Source: Pseudogracilibacillus auburnensis | GTDB lineage: Bacteria; Bacillota; Bacilli; Bacillales; Amphibacillaceae | Assembly (NCBI RefSeq): GCF_003201975.1 | Contig: NZ_QJJQ01000001.1 | Location: 434,001 to 498,000, forward strand | DNA: 64,000 nucleotides | Reading direction: 5' to 3' | Shown here: piece by piece, positions 1 through 9,170 of the stretch | Layout: each line of letters begins with the position of its first letter | How positions within the stretch are numbered: position 1 is the stretch's first letter | The notes under the pieces: generated by a model | Told to the model about the DNA's origin: nothing | Seen by the model: the letters and a program-made list of their open reading frames with translations, nothing else | The model's database searches: none | Position numbers and translations under genes: made by a program

Positions 1-25
1 TGCAAGATAGCGTCTAAAGTGACAA

Positions 26-550
26 TTATTGAATAAAAATTGAACCCAATTGTTCAAATATAACAAAGAGCATTCCAAAAAGAACAACTGTGATATACAG
101 ACTCCTATAAAAATTCACCGCTTTATTTACCTCTTGGTTAATCATCTTAACAAGAATTAACAATGTACCGAGGAATAAAAAAAACATTATTTTAACGATT
201 GCATCTTGATATTCTGCTGTAATCATTTCACCAAGCATAGCTCCTATCATACCACCCATAAGCCCCGAAAGTAATCCGTCCAATGTTGCGACAAGACTTA
301 TGGGTAAACCCGCTAAAAACCCTACAAACATTCCTGCAAGCATTCCGAAAACAGTTGCAATAAAAAAGTTATCTGATATCAATATCCCTAATATAACTCC
401 GACAGTTAAGCCAACACTCATACCTAGGGTCATAGCAATCATCATCCCTGTCATAGATGTTATTTTATTTCTGTAGTATATAGTTTTGTAAATGATGAAG
501 ATTGATAGAAGTACAATGCTTATAAACATTAAATATAATGTCGCACCCAT
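26..550 (-). CDS. Gly-rich multi-pass membrane protein, unknown function
   Basis: The product of about 174 residues is almost entirely hydrophobic, with roughly five membrane segments. The middle part is rich in Gly/Met small-residue motifs (GMSVG, GMLAGMFVG, GLMGGMIGAMLG) that allow tight helix packing. I place the start at the ATG at 550 because AAAGGGTG lies just upstream; the in-frame GTG at 559 overlaps that ribosome-binding site. It is transcribed away from the carboxypeptidase gene. Family not recognised; a transport or metal-linked role would only be a guess from the copper genes nearby. Confidence 0.6.
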   Translation of the reverse strand: MGATLYLMFISIVLLSIFIIYKTIYYRNKITSMTGMMIAMTLGMSVGLTVGVILGILISDNFFIATVFGMLAGMFVGFLAGLPISLVATLDGLLSGLMGGMIGAMLGEMITAEYQDAIVKIMFFLFLGTLLILVKMINQEVNKAVNFYRSLYITVVLFGMLFVIFEQLGSIFIQ

Positions 551-791
551 TTTTATCACCCTTTCAGCCCGTCCATTATTTTACTATATGTATCTACAAA
601 CGAAAGATATGTTTAATATGAAGCTTTATAAAACGTAAATATTATTACAAACAGTTAACAATATTACGTGTTTATTACGTACAATGTAACTCCATAATTT
701 CTGCACAAAAAAAGGTTAATATTAAAAAAGGTTTATAATTTTATTGGACAAGTACTCGAAAAGTAATACGTTAATTGAAATAGGTGACAAC

Positions 792-2003
792 GTGAGAAAA
801 GCTATATTGTTTTTCATTATTTTAGTAATCATAAATACCATATCTACCAATCATACTTTTGGACATCCTGATATTTCTCCCCCAACACTAAACAGTGGAG
901 CAGCAATTGTTATAGAATCCAGAACTGGAAAAGTACTTTATGAACAAGATTCAAATACTCATATGTATCCTGCAAGTCTAACTAAGATTGCAACAGCTAT
1001 CTATGCAATAGAAAAGGGTAACATCGAAGAAATAGTAACAGTTAGTAGAAAGGCAAGTAATACGGGAGGATCATCAGTTTATTTAGAAGAAGGAGAACAA
1101 GTATCTATAAAAAAGCTTATTCAAGGATTGTTAATTAATTCTGGTAACGATGCAGGAGTTGCAATCGCAGAACACTTGAGTGGAAGTATGGATCAGTTCT
1201 CTTTTGACATAAATGAGTATTTAAAAAACGTAGTTGGTGTGCAAAATACACACTTTGAAAATTCACACGGCCTTTTTGATCCCGATCATGTTACAACAGC
1301 AACTGATATGAGCAAAATAACGCAATATGCGATGAATAATCAGTTATTTAGGGAAATATTTGGAACTAAAGAATTAGAATGGGATGGACAATCATGGGAT
1401 ACCACTCTATTTACTCATCATAAGTTATTGAGAGAAAAACCTTATGAAGGAATAAACGGTGGGAAAACTGGATTTGTAAACGAATCAGGTTTTACTTTGG
1501 CTACAACGGCTGAAAGAGAAAACTTAAGTTTAATCGTGATTACTCTAAATAGTAACCTAAAATCCGAAGCATATAACGACACTATAAATCTGTTAGATTA
1601 TGCATTTGATAATTTCCAAACATCTAGTATTCCAGAGGGAACCACATTCATGTTAGATGAACAAGAATATAAGACAAGTACAAAGTTATATTATACCCAT
1701 TCTCAAGATGATCAAATTAAGCAAGAGATTAAAGATAACGGGACAGTAGAGATGATTAATCAAGATGATATAGTTATAACCGCGTTACCTTTAGAAAAAA
1801 TTAAAAAGAAGTCTAATATAATAAATACACCCAAGGAGATTACTAGGGAAGAGAAAAAGAATGTAGAGACAAACAAACTATTTGAGAATCATTTTACTAC
1901 AATAGCAATATTCGGTTTATTAATTATAGGTATAATATTTATTATTCAAACGAGGAAAACATTTTTTATAGTTAAGAAGGGGAAGATTGATGATACCAAT
2001 TAG
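792..2003 (+). CDS. D-alanyl-D-alanine carboxypeptidase (penicillin-binding protein, peptidase S11)
   Basis: Serine DD-peptidase that trims the terminal D-Ala from peptidoglycan stem peptides outside the membrane. The three active-site motifs are present in order: SLTK (Ser near residue 62), SGN (near 117) and KTG in the GGKTGFVNESG context. An N-terminal signal segment (RKAILFFIILVII) and a C-terminal transmembrane helix followed by basic residues anchor it. The GTG at 792 has AGGTGA just upstream and gives a clean signal peptide; an in-frame TTG at 744 would add 16 polar residues. The C-terminal region is shorter than in classical DacA/DacF. It overlaps the AbrB-like gene by 14 bases, suggesting translational coupling. 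Confidence 0.85.
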   Translation: MRKAILFFIILVIINTISTNHTFGHPDISPPTLNSGAAIVIESRTGKVLYEQDSNTHMYPASLTKIATAIYAIEKGNIEEIVTVSRKASNTGGSSVYLEEGEQVSIKKLIQGLLINSGNDAGVAIAEHLSGSMDQFSFDINEYLKNVVGVQNTHFENSHGLFDPDHVTTATDMSKITQYAMNNQLFREIFGTKELEWDGQSWDTTLFTHHKLLREKPYEGINGGKTGFVNESGFTLATTAERENLSLIVITLNSNLKSEAYNDTINLLDYAFDNFQTSSIPEGTTFMLDEQEYKTSTKLYYTHSQDDQIKQEIKDNGTVEMINQDDIVITALPLEKIKKKSNIINTPKEITREEKKNVETNKLFENHFTTIAIFGLLIIGIIFIIQTRKTFFIVKKGKIDDTN

Positions 2004-2292
2004 AAAAACAGTAAAAATGTCAAGTCGTATTTCATTTAGAATGCCTTCACCCTGGAGAGAAGAAATGAATTTTATACAAGGAAATATCGCTAAAATACGT
2101 ATCAAAAATAACTCAATTTTAATAAATGCATGTAATCAATATACTACTGAAGTTTCAAGTACAATAGGTGAGGGGGGGCAGATTTACATCCCTACTGAAG
2201 TTCGTAATCATTTTCGGTTAAAAGGAATAGAATGTTTTAAGGTATTTATTGACGTGGTAAACAAATATGTTATTTTAAGACCATTTGAATAA
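1990..2292 (+). CDS. AbrB/SpoVT-type swapped-hairpin DNA-binding protein
   Basis: A protein of about 100 residues whose C-terminal half reads as a SpoVT/AbrB swapped-hairpin domain: GEGGQIYIPTEVRNHFRL, then a short loop and a final beta strand VNKYVILRP. Such proteins are dimeric transition-state type regulators or antitoxin-like DNA binders. The N-terminal half (about 50 residues) is not recognised. The ATG at 1990 follows AAGGGG closely and lies inside the end of the carboxypeptidase gene, so the two are probably one transcript. No toxin partner is seen. Confidence 0.6.
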   Translation: MIPIRKTVKMSSRISFRMPSPWREEMNFIQGNIAKIRIKNNSILINACNQYTTEVSSTIGEGGQIYIPTEVRNHFRLKGIECFKVFIDVVNKYVILRPFE

Positions 2293-2400
2293 ATAAATCT
2301 TGATGCTTAAACTAAAAACTAAATTTCAATTAGAGTGACTAAAAATCTCAAGTTGGTAATCACTTAGAGCCTTTTGAATGATACCAAAATTGTACAAATA

Positions 2401-2452
2401 AAAAAGGTATAAATACCATCGATTGTGAGAAGGGGTCTTATACCTTTTTTAT
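2401..2452. terminator. Bidirectional intrinsic terminator
   Basis: AAAAAGGTATAA (2401-2412) pairs with TTATACCTTTTT (2438-2449). It lies between the convergent AbrB-like and CueP-like genes and has A/T runs on both sides, so it can end transcription from both directions. Confidence 0.75.
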
Positions 2453-2474
2453 TGTTCAGTTTATACTTTTTGTT

Positions 2475-3011
2475 TTATGTTAATTGCATAGTGGTAATAC
2501 AAGTGCCATCTTTTTCAAATGTAGAAATTTCTGATTCCACTCGTTTTCCTTCGTGAGAAATATTTACATTATATGTCTTATCTCGTGGAAGCCATAAGTC
2601 AATAAATCCATTCGATTCTGAGTTCATCGTTTCATCAAGTACTACATTACCATCCATGTCTTCAATGTAAAGATCAAAATCCTGATTAACCAATTCTCCT
2701 TGACATCCAGTTAAACTATGATTTTCGCAGGGGTGAGTTTCATTGATGAAAGGTGCGATAGAAACAAAAAATTCCTCTTCAGGTAAGTCATAGACTAACT
2801 CCTTGTCGTCGCTGTCAGTTACAATAAGTTGTTTTGATGTAATTGAAGCTGATTGATTTTTTATTTTTCCTACACTATAATTATATACTAATTCCTTAAT
2901 ATCTGTCGGTTCATTATCTTTGGATTCTAATTCTTCATTGGCGCTTTTTCCGTTACAAGCAGCTAATAAAACTAACATCAATAAGATGATTGCAATGAAT
3001 TTTTTTCTCAT
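2475..3011 (-). CDS. CueP-family metal-binding lipoprotein
   Basis: The 178-residue product has a lipoprotein signal peptide ending in LLAAC (lipobox Cys about residue 19), so it should sit on the outer face of the membrane. The signature FINETHPCENHSLTGCQGE, with two Cys and His residues in one loop, matches the metal-ligand region of CueP, the Salmonella periplasmic copper protein that supplies copper to SodCII; further on comes DGTCITT. Its placement beside CopZ, CopA and CsoR genes supports an extracytoplasmic copper-buffering role here. That role in a Gram-positive is inferred. Confidence 0.75.
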   Translation of the reverse strand: MRKKFIAIILLMLVLLAACNGKSANEELESKDNEPTDIKELVYNYSVGKIKNQSASITSKQLIVTDSDDKELVYDLPEEEFFVSIAPFINETHPCENHSLTGCQGELVNQDFDLYIEDMDGNVVLDETMNSESNGFIDLWLPRDKTYNVNISHEGKRVESEISTFEKDGTCITTMQLT

Positions 3012-3182
3012 TAAATTTCACTCCATTTTAAATTAATTCTATATCATTATACTACTTCTATCGCTTTTACATATGCTTTTCCTAGAAAAGACACAATATA
3101 TTCATTTTTAAAAGTAGATTTATAACAGCATGAAAATTCTATTATGTGTAAAACTAAATAGAAACTTTATAAGCTTTTACAC

Positions 3183-3212
3183 TTGAAATACTGTACAGGG
3201 GTATAGTAAAAT
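3183..3212 (+). promoter_or_regulatory. Promoter with candidate CsoR operator (site 1)
   Basis: TTGAAA (3183-3188), an 18-base spacer and TAAAAT (3207-3212) form a sigma-A-type promoter. The spacer region carries TACTGTACAGGGGTATAGTA (3189-3208), with the GGGGTAT half-site typical of CsoR operators. The arrangement is the same as at 4812-4841. Binding by CsoR is inferred. Confidence 0.65.
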
Positions 3213-3244
3213 GGAGTTGAGTTTAAAAATAGGAGGTTATATAC

Positions 3245-3454
3245 ATGGAGCAAATTATATTACAAGTACAAGGGATGTCCTGTGGAAGTTGTGTAAATTC
3301 AATTGAAGGAAGTGTAGGCAACTTAAACGGGATAAAATCTGTTAAGGTAAATTTAAATGATGGTACTGTAGATGTCGAGTATGATCCAAATACAGTTAGT
3401 CTGGAAGAAATAAAAAATGAAATTGAAGATCAAGGATATAATGTAGCTGCGTAA
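3245..3454 (+). CDS. copZ: CopZ-type copper chaperone, first copy
   Basis: A 69-residue stand-alone heavy-metal-associated domain with the Cu(I)-binding motif GMSCGSC (Cys13, Cys16) and the expected ferredoxin-like pattern ending DQGYNVAA. Such chaperones carry cytosolic Cu(I) to the N-terminal domains of CopA or to CsoR. It has a strong ribosome-binding site (AGGAGG) and its own CsoR-type promoter, and is followed by a terminator, so it is a one-gene unit separate from the copZ at 4875. The two copies differ clearly in sequence, so this is not a recent duplication. Confidence 0.85.
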   Translation: MEQIILQVQGMSCGSCVNSIEGSVGNLNGIKSVKVNLNDGTVDVEYDPNTVSLEEIKNEIEDQGYNVAA

Positions 3455-3477
3455 CCATTCGTAGGAACATTATTCAT

Positions 3478-3513
3478 AAATAATCATGCCTACATCGGCA
3501 TGATTATTTTTAA
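3478..3513 (+). terminator. Intrinsic terminator after first copZ
   Basis: AAATAATCATGCC (3478-3490) and GGCATGATTATTT (3497-3509) form a 13-bp stem with a 6-base loop and a trailing T run. Confidence 0.75.
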
Positions 3514-3568
3514 AATATACCTTCTCTTTGTAGATAGCTTCAAAATATAACGAAAGTAGGAGAAGTAT

Positions 3569-4372
3569 ATGATTAAATGAATGGCGTTTGGATCTTCACA
3601 TCTGTCTTTTGTATCAGTCTCATTATTCATTTTTTTTGTAAAATCCGTATCAGCTACTAGCTCGTTTTCACCTAAATCTTTCTTTGGCTCACCAATCGTT
3701 AAATCTATAGGTTTTACTGAATAATTCAAACCTTTTGGATTAATATCAACAAAAACTTTGTAAGTGTCATGAGGTAGCTTTATTTTTTGTGCATACTTTC
3801 CATTACCTCTATCCTCTGGGTGCAGGTGATGGTATGCACTTAAATCGGAACTGATAACAACGAGGTGCATCATTTTCTCATGAGAAACTTCTAATTCAGG
3901 GACGTTACCATCCTTATCCTTTAACTCGATTAGAAGCTCTCCGTCCTTATAAGTTACATTAGGGCTTACCTCACTCATTTCATGTGATCCATGGCTTCCA
4001 TGATGCTGATGATCCATACTTATTTCCTCCAATTCCTTTGTAGCAAGATTTTGTTCTTTATCTTTTGTAGTAAAGACATTGTACCCTGCAATGGGTACAC
4101 GGTAGAATTGATTACTGAAGAAATAGAGGTAAATAAAGAAGTCACGTTTAATTTTACATAAAAAATGGTAAACCGGAGCCTTATTTAGGTGCTTTAGGTC
4201 ATGTGGTTATAACAGACGAATCGGGAGAAAAGTTTATTCACGTTCACCCACATGCTGAAGATGAAACAATCTTTGTTACGCAATTTGACGAACCAGGATT
4301 ATATAAAATGTGGGCAGAGTTTAAATTTGGTGATCAAGTTAATGCCTATCCTTTTGTTATAAAAGTTAATTA
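3569..4372 (+). pseudogene. Secreted His-rich protein gene broken by an internal inversion
   Basis: Three pieces of one gene lie here in mixed orientation. On the + strand 3569 onward gives a ribosome-binding site, MIK, a stop, then a signal-like MAFGSSHLSFVSVSLFIFF. The middle, about 3630-4090, reads on the minus strand (a start at 4017, preceded in frame by a Lys/Glu-rich stretch): MDHQHHGSHGSHEMSE, then a beta-rich part with MMHLVVISSDLSAYHHLHPE, ending in DTDFTKKMN. The end returns to the + strand: NGYTVELITEEIEVNKEV, then, after a one-base deletion in a T run near 4157, PYLGALGHVVITDE and FIHVHPHAEDE, stopping at 4372. Joining the pieces restores one continuous protein. The His-rich segments and copper neighbours suggest metal binding outside the membrane. 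Confidence 0.75.
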
Positions 4373-4444
4373 ATCAAAAAAAGAGGGAGCCGTGTAATGT
4401 TGTGAGTACATGGCTTCTATTCTAAATAGAAAGTAGTGTGAAAT

Positions 4445-4726
4445 ATGCAGAAAGTACAATTAGGACTTTATACTCATCCAACTTGCTCGGATTGCCAAGC
4501 AGGAAAATCATTTCTTGCAAAACACGATATACCATATATCGATTATGATTTATCTGTCCATCCCGAAATGGAAAAAGACTTGCGTAAATTAACTGGTACT
4601 CGAATGGTTCCTACGTTTGTTTTTAAAGAAAAGTCTTTATTAGGCTGGTTGAGTAAACCAAAAGTGATGATTGGTTATGAAAATAATTTGGATGAAATTA
4701 AAAATATTTTAAAGATAGATACCTAA
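4445..4726 (+). CDS. Glutaredoxin-like protein
   Basis: A 93-residue thioredoxin-fold protein with redox motif CSDC (Cys14, Cys17) after the first strand, a TRMVPTFVF segment carrying the cis-proline, and GYENNLDEI near the end as in glutaredoxins. These proteins reduce disulfides or bind thiols. Position between the two copper transcription units suggests it protects or reduces thiols under copper stress, but it carries no feature proving metal specificity. The ribosome-binding site is weak; the ATG at 4445 is the natural N-terminus for the fold. Confidence 0.8.
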   Translation: MQKVQLGLYTHPTCSDCQAGKSFLAKHDIPYIDYDLSVHPEMEKDLRKLTGTRMVPTFVFKEKSLLGWLSKPKVMIGYENNLDEIKNILKIDT

Positions 4727-4744
4727 GTTTTGAAGGTAGAATTC

Positions 4745-4775
4745 GATCTTATTCGGTTTTTGAAACGAATAGATC
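4745..4775 (+). terminator. Possible terminator after the glutaredoxin gene
   Basis: GATCTTATTCG (4745-4755) and CGAATAGATC (4766-4775) pair with a single bulged T; the downstream tract is only moderately T-rich. Confidence 0.4.
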
Positions 4776-4811
4776 CGATTTATATTTTAATTAAGAAATA
4801 AAATTTTACTC

Positions 4812-4841
4812 TTGACATACTATGGGGGGGTATTGTAAGAT
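4812..4841 (+). promoter_or_regulatory. Promoter with candidate CsoR operator (site 2)
   Basis: TTGACA (4812-4817), 18-base spacer, TAAGAT (4836-4841). The spacer holds TACTATGGGGGGGTATTGTA (4818-4837), identical to site 1 at 15 of 20 positions and in the same place relative to -35 and -10. It drives copZ-copA-csoR. Confidence 0.7.
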
Positions 4842-4874
4842 ATAAATAGTAAACGATCAGGAGGTCATTGAAAA

Positions 4875-5090
4875 ATGAAAGAGACATTAAAAGTAGAAGG
4901 AATGACATGTAGTTGTTGTGTAGGTAAAGTTGAGAAGGGCATCAATCAATTGGACGGTGTTTCTTCTGTAGAGGTAGACGTGGATAATAAAGAAGTTCAG
5001 GTAGCATTTAATGATGATACAGTAACGATGGAACAAATTAAAGGGAAGATTGAAGAACAAGGATATCAAATCGTCTCGAATGAAAAATAA
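4875..5090 (+). CDS. copZ: CopZ copper chaperone, second copy
   Basis: A 71-residue heavy-metal-associated domain with GMTCSCCVG: Cys12 and Cys15 form the CxxC pair and Cys14 is an extra thiol between them. It has an AGGAGG ribosome-binding site and lies about 110 bases before copA, downstream of the promoter at 4812. It would shuttle Cu(I) to CopA. The extra Cys in the motif is unusual for classical CopZ (MxCxxC) and may alter copper cluster formation; that consequence is inference. Confidence 0.9.
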   Translation: MKETLKVEGMTCSCCVGKVEKGINQLDGVSSVEVDVDNKEVQVAFNDDTVTMEQIKGKIEEQGYQIVSNEK

Positions 5091-5204
5091 GCATTTGCCG
5101 ATAGCATTCGGGGGATGAAAATCGGTTGATAGGAGATTATACTTTTAGGTATGATCTTTCTTTTCAAAAATAATATACCCCTACCACGTATTGGAGGAAA
5201 AGAT

Positions 5205-7625
5205 ATGGCAACAGAAGAAAGTACATTACAAATTAGTGGAATGACATGTACTGCTTGTGCAGCAAGTATTGAAAAAGGTATTTCTAAAATAGATGGTGTG
5301 GAAAAGGCTAATGTAAACTTTGCATTAGAACGTACAACAGTTGTGTATGACCCAAATAAAACAAATGTAGAAGAATTTAAGGAAAAAGTTAAGGATCTCG
5401 GTTACGAAGTTATACACCAAAAAGCAGAATTTGATATTTCCGGTATGACTTGTGCAGTATGTGCAACAAAAATTGAAAAAAGAATTAGCAAGATGGAAGG
5501 GGTATCCAATGCAAATGTCAACTTTGCTTTGGAAACAATTTCGGTAGCATATGATGAGAAACAAGTGCAAACTCCCGATATGGTTTCTGCAGTAAAGAAA
5601 CTAGGATATGAGCTGATTCCGAAGCAGAGTAGCGAGGAGAAAATGGATCATCAAGAGGCAGAAATTAAAAAGCAATATAGAAAGTTCATTTTTTCTGCTA
5701 TTTTAACTTTACCATTACTGTGGACGATGGTAGCGCATTTTAGTTTTTTATCGTTCATTTATTTACCGGATATTTTCATGAATCCTTGGTTCCAATTAGT
5801 ACTTGCAACACCTGTTCAATTTATTGTAGGAGCGCAATTTTATAAAGGTGCTTATACGTCACTGAAAAATAAAAGTGCGAATATGGATGTTTTAGTAGCG
5901 CTCGGTACAAGTGCCGCCTATTTTTATAGTTTATATTTATCCTTTGAGTGGATGAACGCAGGAAGTGTCGGTGAAGCAGAACTTTATTTTGAAGCTGCTG
6001 CAGTGATTATTACATTAATTGTCTTAGGAAAATTATTTGAAGTACGAGCCAAAGGGAAAACGAGCCAAGCGATTCAAAAGCTGCTTGATTTACAAGCGAA
6101 GACAGCTCGTGTTGTAAGAGATGGTGTTGAACAGGAGATACCGATTGAAGAAGTGATTGTCGGCGATACGATTATTGTTCGCCCTGGGGAAAAAGTGCCT
6201 GTTGATGGGGAAATTATCGAAGGACAATCAGCAGTTGACGAATCTATGTTAACAGGAGAAAGTATCCCGATTGACAAGGTTCCTGGTGATTTAGTCATTG
6301 GTGCGACAATAAATAAAAATGGTTCTTTACAATTAAAAGCAACGAATGTTGGTAAAGATACAGCACTTGCACAAATTGTAAAAGTCGTAGAAGATGCGCA
6401 AGGTTCCAAAGCAGATATTCAACGCTTAGCCGATAAAATTTCCGGTGTATTCGTTCCAATTGTTGTCGTTGTTGCGATTGCTACTTTCTTGATTTGGTAT
6501 TTTGTTGTCACACCAGGAGATTTTCGCTCAAGTTTAATCCCAATGATTTCGATTCTTGTCATTGCTTGTCCTTGTGCGCTTGGATTAGCGACACCAACAT
6601 CGATTATGGCAGGTTCTGGACGAGCGGCAGAAATGGGCTTGCTTTATAAAGGCGGAGAGCACCTAGAGACGACGCAATCCATTGATACCGTTGTGCTAGA
6701 TAAAACAGGTACAGTAACAAAAGGAGAACCAACATTAACAGACCTTGTTGTTACAGATGGATTTCAAGAAAAAGATGTACTACAATTAGTAGGAACTGCC
6801 GAAAATCAATCGGAACATCCATTAGCACAAGCAATTGTTCGAGGTGTGGAAGAAAAAAACATCGCATTACTTGAAGCAGAAAGTTTTGAAGCATTACCTG
6901 GTTATGGTATTCGCGCCGTAATTGAAGGGAAGGAACTTTTCGCTGGAACAAGAAAATTAATGCGAGAACAAGAAATTTCAATTTTAGATGAAACAGAAAA
7001 AATGATGGAGAAATTAGAGCAAGATGGAAAAACAGCGATGCTCATTGCGATTGCTGGACAGATTGCAGGAGTCATTGCAGTAGCAGATACAGTAAAAGAA
7101 ACATCCAAAGAAGCAATTGCCAGAATGCATAAGCTCGGACTTGAAGTGATTATGTTAACCGGTGATAACGAGCGAACAGCAGATGCGATTGCGAAACAAG
7201 TCGACATTGACCAAGTTATTGCTGAAGTATTACCAGATCAAAAAAGTGATGAAATTAAAAAATTACAAGCTCAAGGGAAAAAAGTTGCCATGGTTGGAGA
7301 TGGAATTAATGATGCTCCAGCATTAGCAATGGCAGATGTCGGAATGGCTGTAGGAACAGGAACAGACATTGCAATTGAAGCAGCCGATATCACACTCATG
7401 CGTGGAGATTTAAATAGTGTTGCTGATGCAGTCATCATGAGTCAAAAGACAATGCGTAACATTAAACAGAATCTATTTTTCGCGTTTATTTATAACACGA
7501 TTGGCATTCCGATTGCGGCAATTGGTTTACTTGCTCCATGGGTTGCGGGTGCGGCAATGGCATTTAGTTCTGTATCGGTTGTGTTAAACGCCTTACGCTT
7601 ACAACGTGTTGATTTGAAAAAGTAA
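5205..7625 (+). CDS. copA: CopA, Cu(I)-exporting P1B-type ATPase
   Basis: An 806-residue copper efflux pump. In order: two heavy-metal-associated domains (GMTCTAC, Cys15/18; GMTCAVC, Cys83/86), membrane helices, actuator motif LTGES, transport motif [12 protein letters not shown], phosphorylation motif [20 protein letters not shown] of the nucleotide domain, hinge [11 protein letters not shown], and the last membrane pair. The CPC motif with paired N-terminal domains fits Cu(I) specificity. The ATG at 5205 follows TTGGAGGAAAAG; an in-frame upstream ATG at 5151 would add 18 residues without a ribosome-binding site. Length is normal for Bacillus CopA and no motif is damaged. Confidence 0.95.
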   Translation: MATEESTLQISGMTCTACAASIEKGISKIDGVEKANVNFALERTTVVYDPNKTNVEEFKEKVKDLGYEVIHQKAEFDISGMTCAVCATKIEKRISKMEGVSNANVNFALETISVAYDEKQVQTPDMVSAVKKLGYELIPKQSSEEKMDHQEAEIKKQYRKFIFSAILTLPLLWTMVAHFSFLSFIYLPDIFMNPWFQLVLATPVQFIVGAQFYKGAYTSLKNKSANMDVLVALGTSAAYFYSLYLSFEWMNAGSVGEAELYFEAAAVIITLIVLGKLFEVRAKGKTSQAIQKLLDLQAKTARVVRDGVEQEIPIEEVIVGDTIIVRPGEKVPVDGEIIEGQSAVDESMLTGESIPIDKVPGDLVIGATINKNGSLQLKATNVGKDTALAQIVKVVEDAQGSKADIQRLADKISGVFVPIVVVVAIATFLIWYFVVTPGDFRSSLIPMISILVIACPCALGLATPTSIMAGSGRAAEMGLLYKGGEHLETTQSIDTVVLDKTGTVTKGEPTLTDLVVTDGFQEKDVLQLVGTAENQSEHPLAQAIVRGVEEKNIALLEAESFEALPGYGIRAVIEGKELFAGTRKLMREQEISILDETEKMMEKLEQDGKTAMLIAIAGQIAGVIAVADTVKETSKEAIARMHKLGLEVIMLTGDNERTADAIAKQVDIDQVIAEVLPDQKSDEIKKLQAQGKKVAMVGDGINDAPALAMADVGMAVGTGTDIAIEAADITLMRGDLNSVADAVIMSQKTMRNIKQNLFFAFIYNTIGIPIAAIGLLAPWVAGAAMAFSSVSVVLNALRLQRVDLKK

Positions 7626-7727
7626 ATTCTAGGTCATATCGTTAAAAAAGCACAAGTTAAAATATTTATATACGGAGAGAGTCATATGATAGAAAGACTC
7701 TCTCCCATTAAGAAAGGGGTTAAAAAA

Positions 7728-8030
7728 ATGGAAAAGTTTCTTCATGAAAATCCGATTGTGCCAAGAACAGATGAAGAAAAACAAGCTGTGATCAATCGAT
7801 TGAAACGAATTGAAGGGCAAGTTCGTGGAATTCAACGTATGGTTGAAGAAGATCGTTACTGTGTAGATATTTTAGTACAAATTAGTGCCATCAATGCGGC
7901 CTTAAAAAAAGTTGGTCATACGGTTACAGAACGTCATATGAAGCATTGTATTAGCCATGCGATTAATGATGGTGAAGGTGATTTGGCAATTGAAGAATTG
8001 TTAGAAGTCATGAAACATTTTTCCAAATGA
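7728..8030 (+). CDS. csoR: CsoR, copper-sensing repressor
   Basis: A 100-residue all-helical DUF156 repressor. The Cu(I) ligand set is intact: Cys45 (RYCVDIL), His70 and Cys74 (ERHMKHC). INRLKRIEGQVRGIQRM is the family's basic helix. The ATG at 7728 follows AAAGGGG; an in-frame ATG at 7686 is rejected. It lies about 100 bases after copA as the last gene of the unit, whereas in B. subtilis csoR precedes copZA. It probably binds the two G-rich operators at 3189 and 4818. Confidence 0.93.
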   Translation: MEKFLHENPIVPRTDEEKQAVINRLKRIEGQVRGIQRMVEEDRYCVDILVQISAINAALKKVGHTVTERHMKHCISHAINDGEGDLAIEELLEVMKHFSK

Positions 8031-8249
8031 AATGCGTTACCTAGCTTTAGAAGTGATTTCAAAACCATCTCATCTTATCTAGCACTGTTGTAAAACGAAA
8101 GTTCAAATCTGGTTGTGAAAGTTTAGATGAGGAGATACTTTTTGTTAGTTATCACGGTATTATAGGATACTGATTTACTTATTTTAGATGCTTTAGTTTT
8201 ATTAAGTAGATTCCCCCTCTATTTCGAAATAAAATATTTAAATTATTAT

Positions 8250-8284
8250 GCCCAACTGGTTTGATATTCAGTTGGGCTTTCTTA
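8250..8284 (+). terminator. Terminator of the copper operon
   Basis: GCCCAACTG (8250-8258) and CAGTTGGGC (8269-8277) form a hairpin followed by TTTCTT. The rest of 8031-8400 holds no gene that I can recognise. A closely related hairpin occurs on the other strand at 14494-14528. Confidence 0.75.
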
Positions 8285-8404
8285 TATTATATTTTCTTTC
8301 AATAAAATTACCGTTAATTTTGGCATTTTATAAAAAAACTTGTTGAAGGTTATGAAAGGGGAAATCATCACCCACCTTTGCAGTTGCGAAGGGAGAGGAA
8401 ATGC

Positions 8405-8833
8405 ATGATAGAACCAGATCGCACTGAGTGGCAAGTTCGCTGTGCATTTAATGCCTTTTGTAAACGAGTATTAAAGAATGAAGCAATCAATATTTACAAC
8501 GAAAGGAGACAACGACAAGCAAAGGAGATGACGTTTTCTGATCTCACCCCACAAGAAGAAAATCAACTCTATTCCTTAGATAAACAATATGATGGAGAAG
8601 AAATACAAGGTTTTCAAGTGGCTGGAAAGAAAATTACTCCGAAATTGCTTGCTGAAGCAATGCGTACCTTGCCAAAAGAAAAGTGTATCACTGTCCTACT
8701 ATACTATTTCTTTCAACTGTCTGATGTGGAAATTGCTCAACTACTCGATATTCCACGCAGTACAGTTCAGTATAGACGGACAAGTTCTTTTGAACGGTTA
8801 AAGCGATTTTTGGAGGAACATGCAGATGAATAG
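8405..8833 (+). CDS. Sigma-70-like protein of Tn916 orf7 type
   Basis: A 142-residue sigma-factor-like regulator. The N-terminal part resembles region 2 of ECF-type sigma factors (FCKRVLKNEAINIYNERRQRQ); the C-terminal part is a region-4 helix-turn-helix (LSDVEIAQLLDIPRSTVQYRRTSSFERLKRFLEE). In Tn916 the homologous orf7 activates element genes and sits just upstream of orf8, xis and int, as here. ATG at 8405 is preceded by GGGAGAGG. It overlaps the next gene by 8 bases. Confidence 0.8.
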   Translation: MIEPDRTEWQVRCAFNAFCKRVLKNEAINIYNERRQRQAKEMTFSDLTPQEENQLYSLDKQYDGEEIQGFQVAGKKITPKLLAEAMRTLPKEKCITVLLYYFFQLSDVEIAQLLDIPRSTVQYRRTSSFERLKRFLEEHADE

Positions 8834-9080
8834 GAGGAATAACTCTATTACTGAAAACAACGAAAGTGGTTTATTGCCGTACCCAATTATTTTAGCTGCA
8901 AATAAGGGTGAAGCCGAAGCAATGAAAGTAGTTGTTCTGCATTATGGGAGCTATATGACAAGTCTGTCCATGCGTAAGCTGCGTGATGAACAAGGAAGTA
9001 CCTACTGGGGCATTGATGAAGATACACGCGAACGCTTACGAGCGAAGCTTATGCAATCTATTTTAGCTTTCAAGATTTGA
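8826..9080 (+). CDS. Tn916 orf8-like helix-turn-helix protein
   Basis: An 84-residue protein with LPYPIILAANKGEAEAMKVVVLHYGSYM, the hallmark of the small helix-turn-helix protein that follows orf7 in Tn916-family elements. The C-terminal part (DTRERLRAKLMQSILAFKI) also fits. GGAGG at 8812-8816 is better spaced for the ATG at 8826 than for the in-frame ATG at 8820. Presumably part of the control circuit for excision and transfer; biochemical role unknown. Confidence 0.8.
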   Translation: MNRRNNSITENNESGLLPYPIILAANKGEAEAMKVVVLHYGSYMTSLSMRKLRDEQGSTYWGIDEDTRERLRAKLMQSILAFKI

Positions 9081-9170
9081 TGAAATAATGGTTAGGTTTT
9101 CCCTTTCATTAATCATATATTTGTTCTTTGACAAAGAAAGCACGGAAGATAACTCCGTGCAGTATACACA

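Noticed and set aside
5325-7207. Reading frames antisense to copA
   Set aside because: They are shadows of the strong copA frame, have no ribosome-binding sites and contain low-complexity Ser/Ile/Phe-rich translations.
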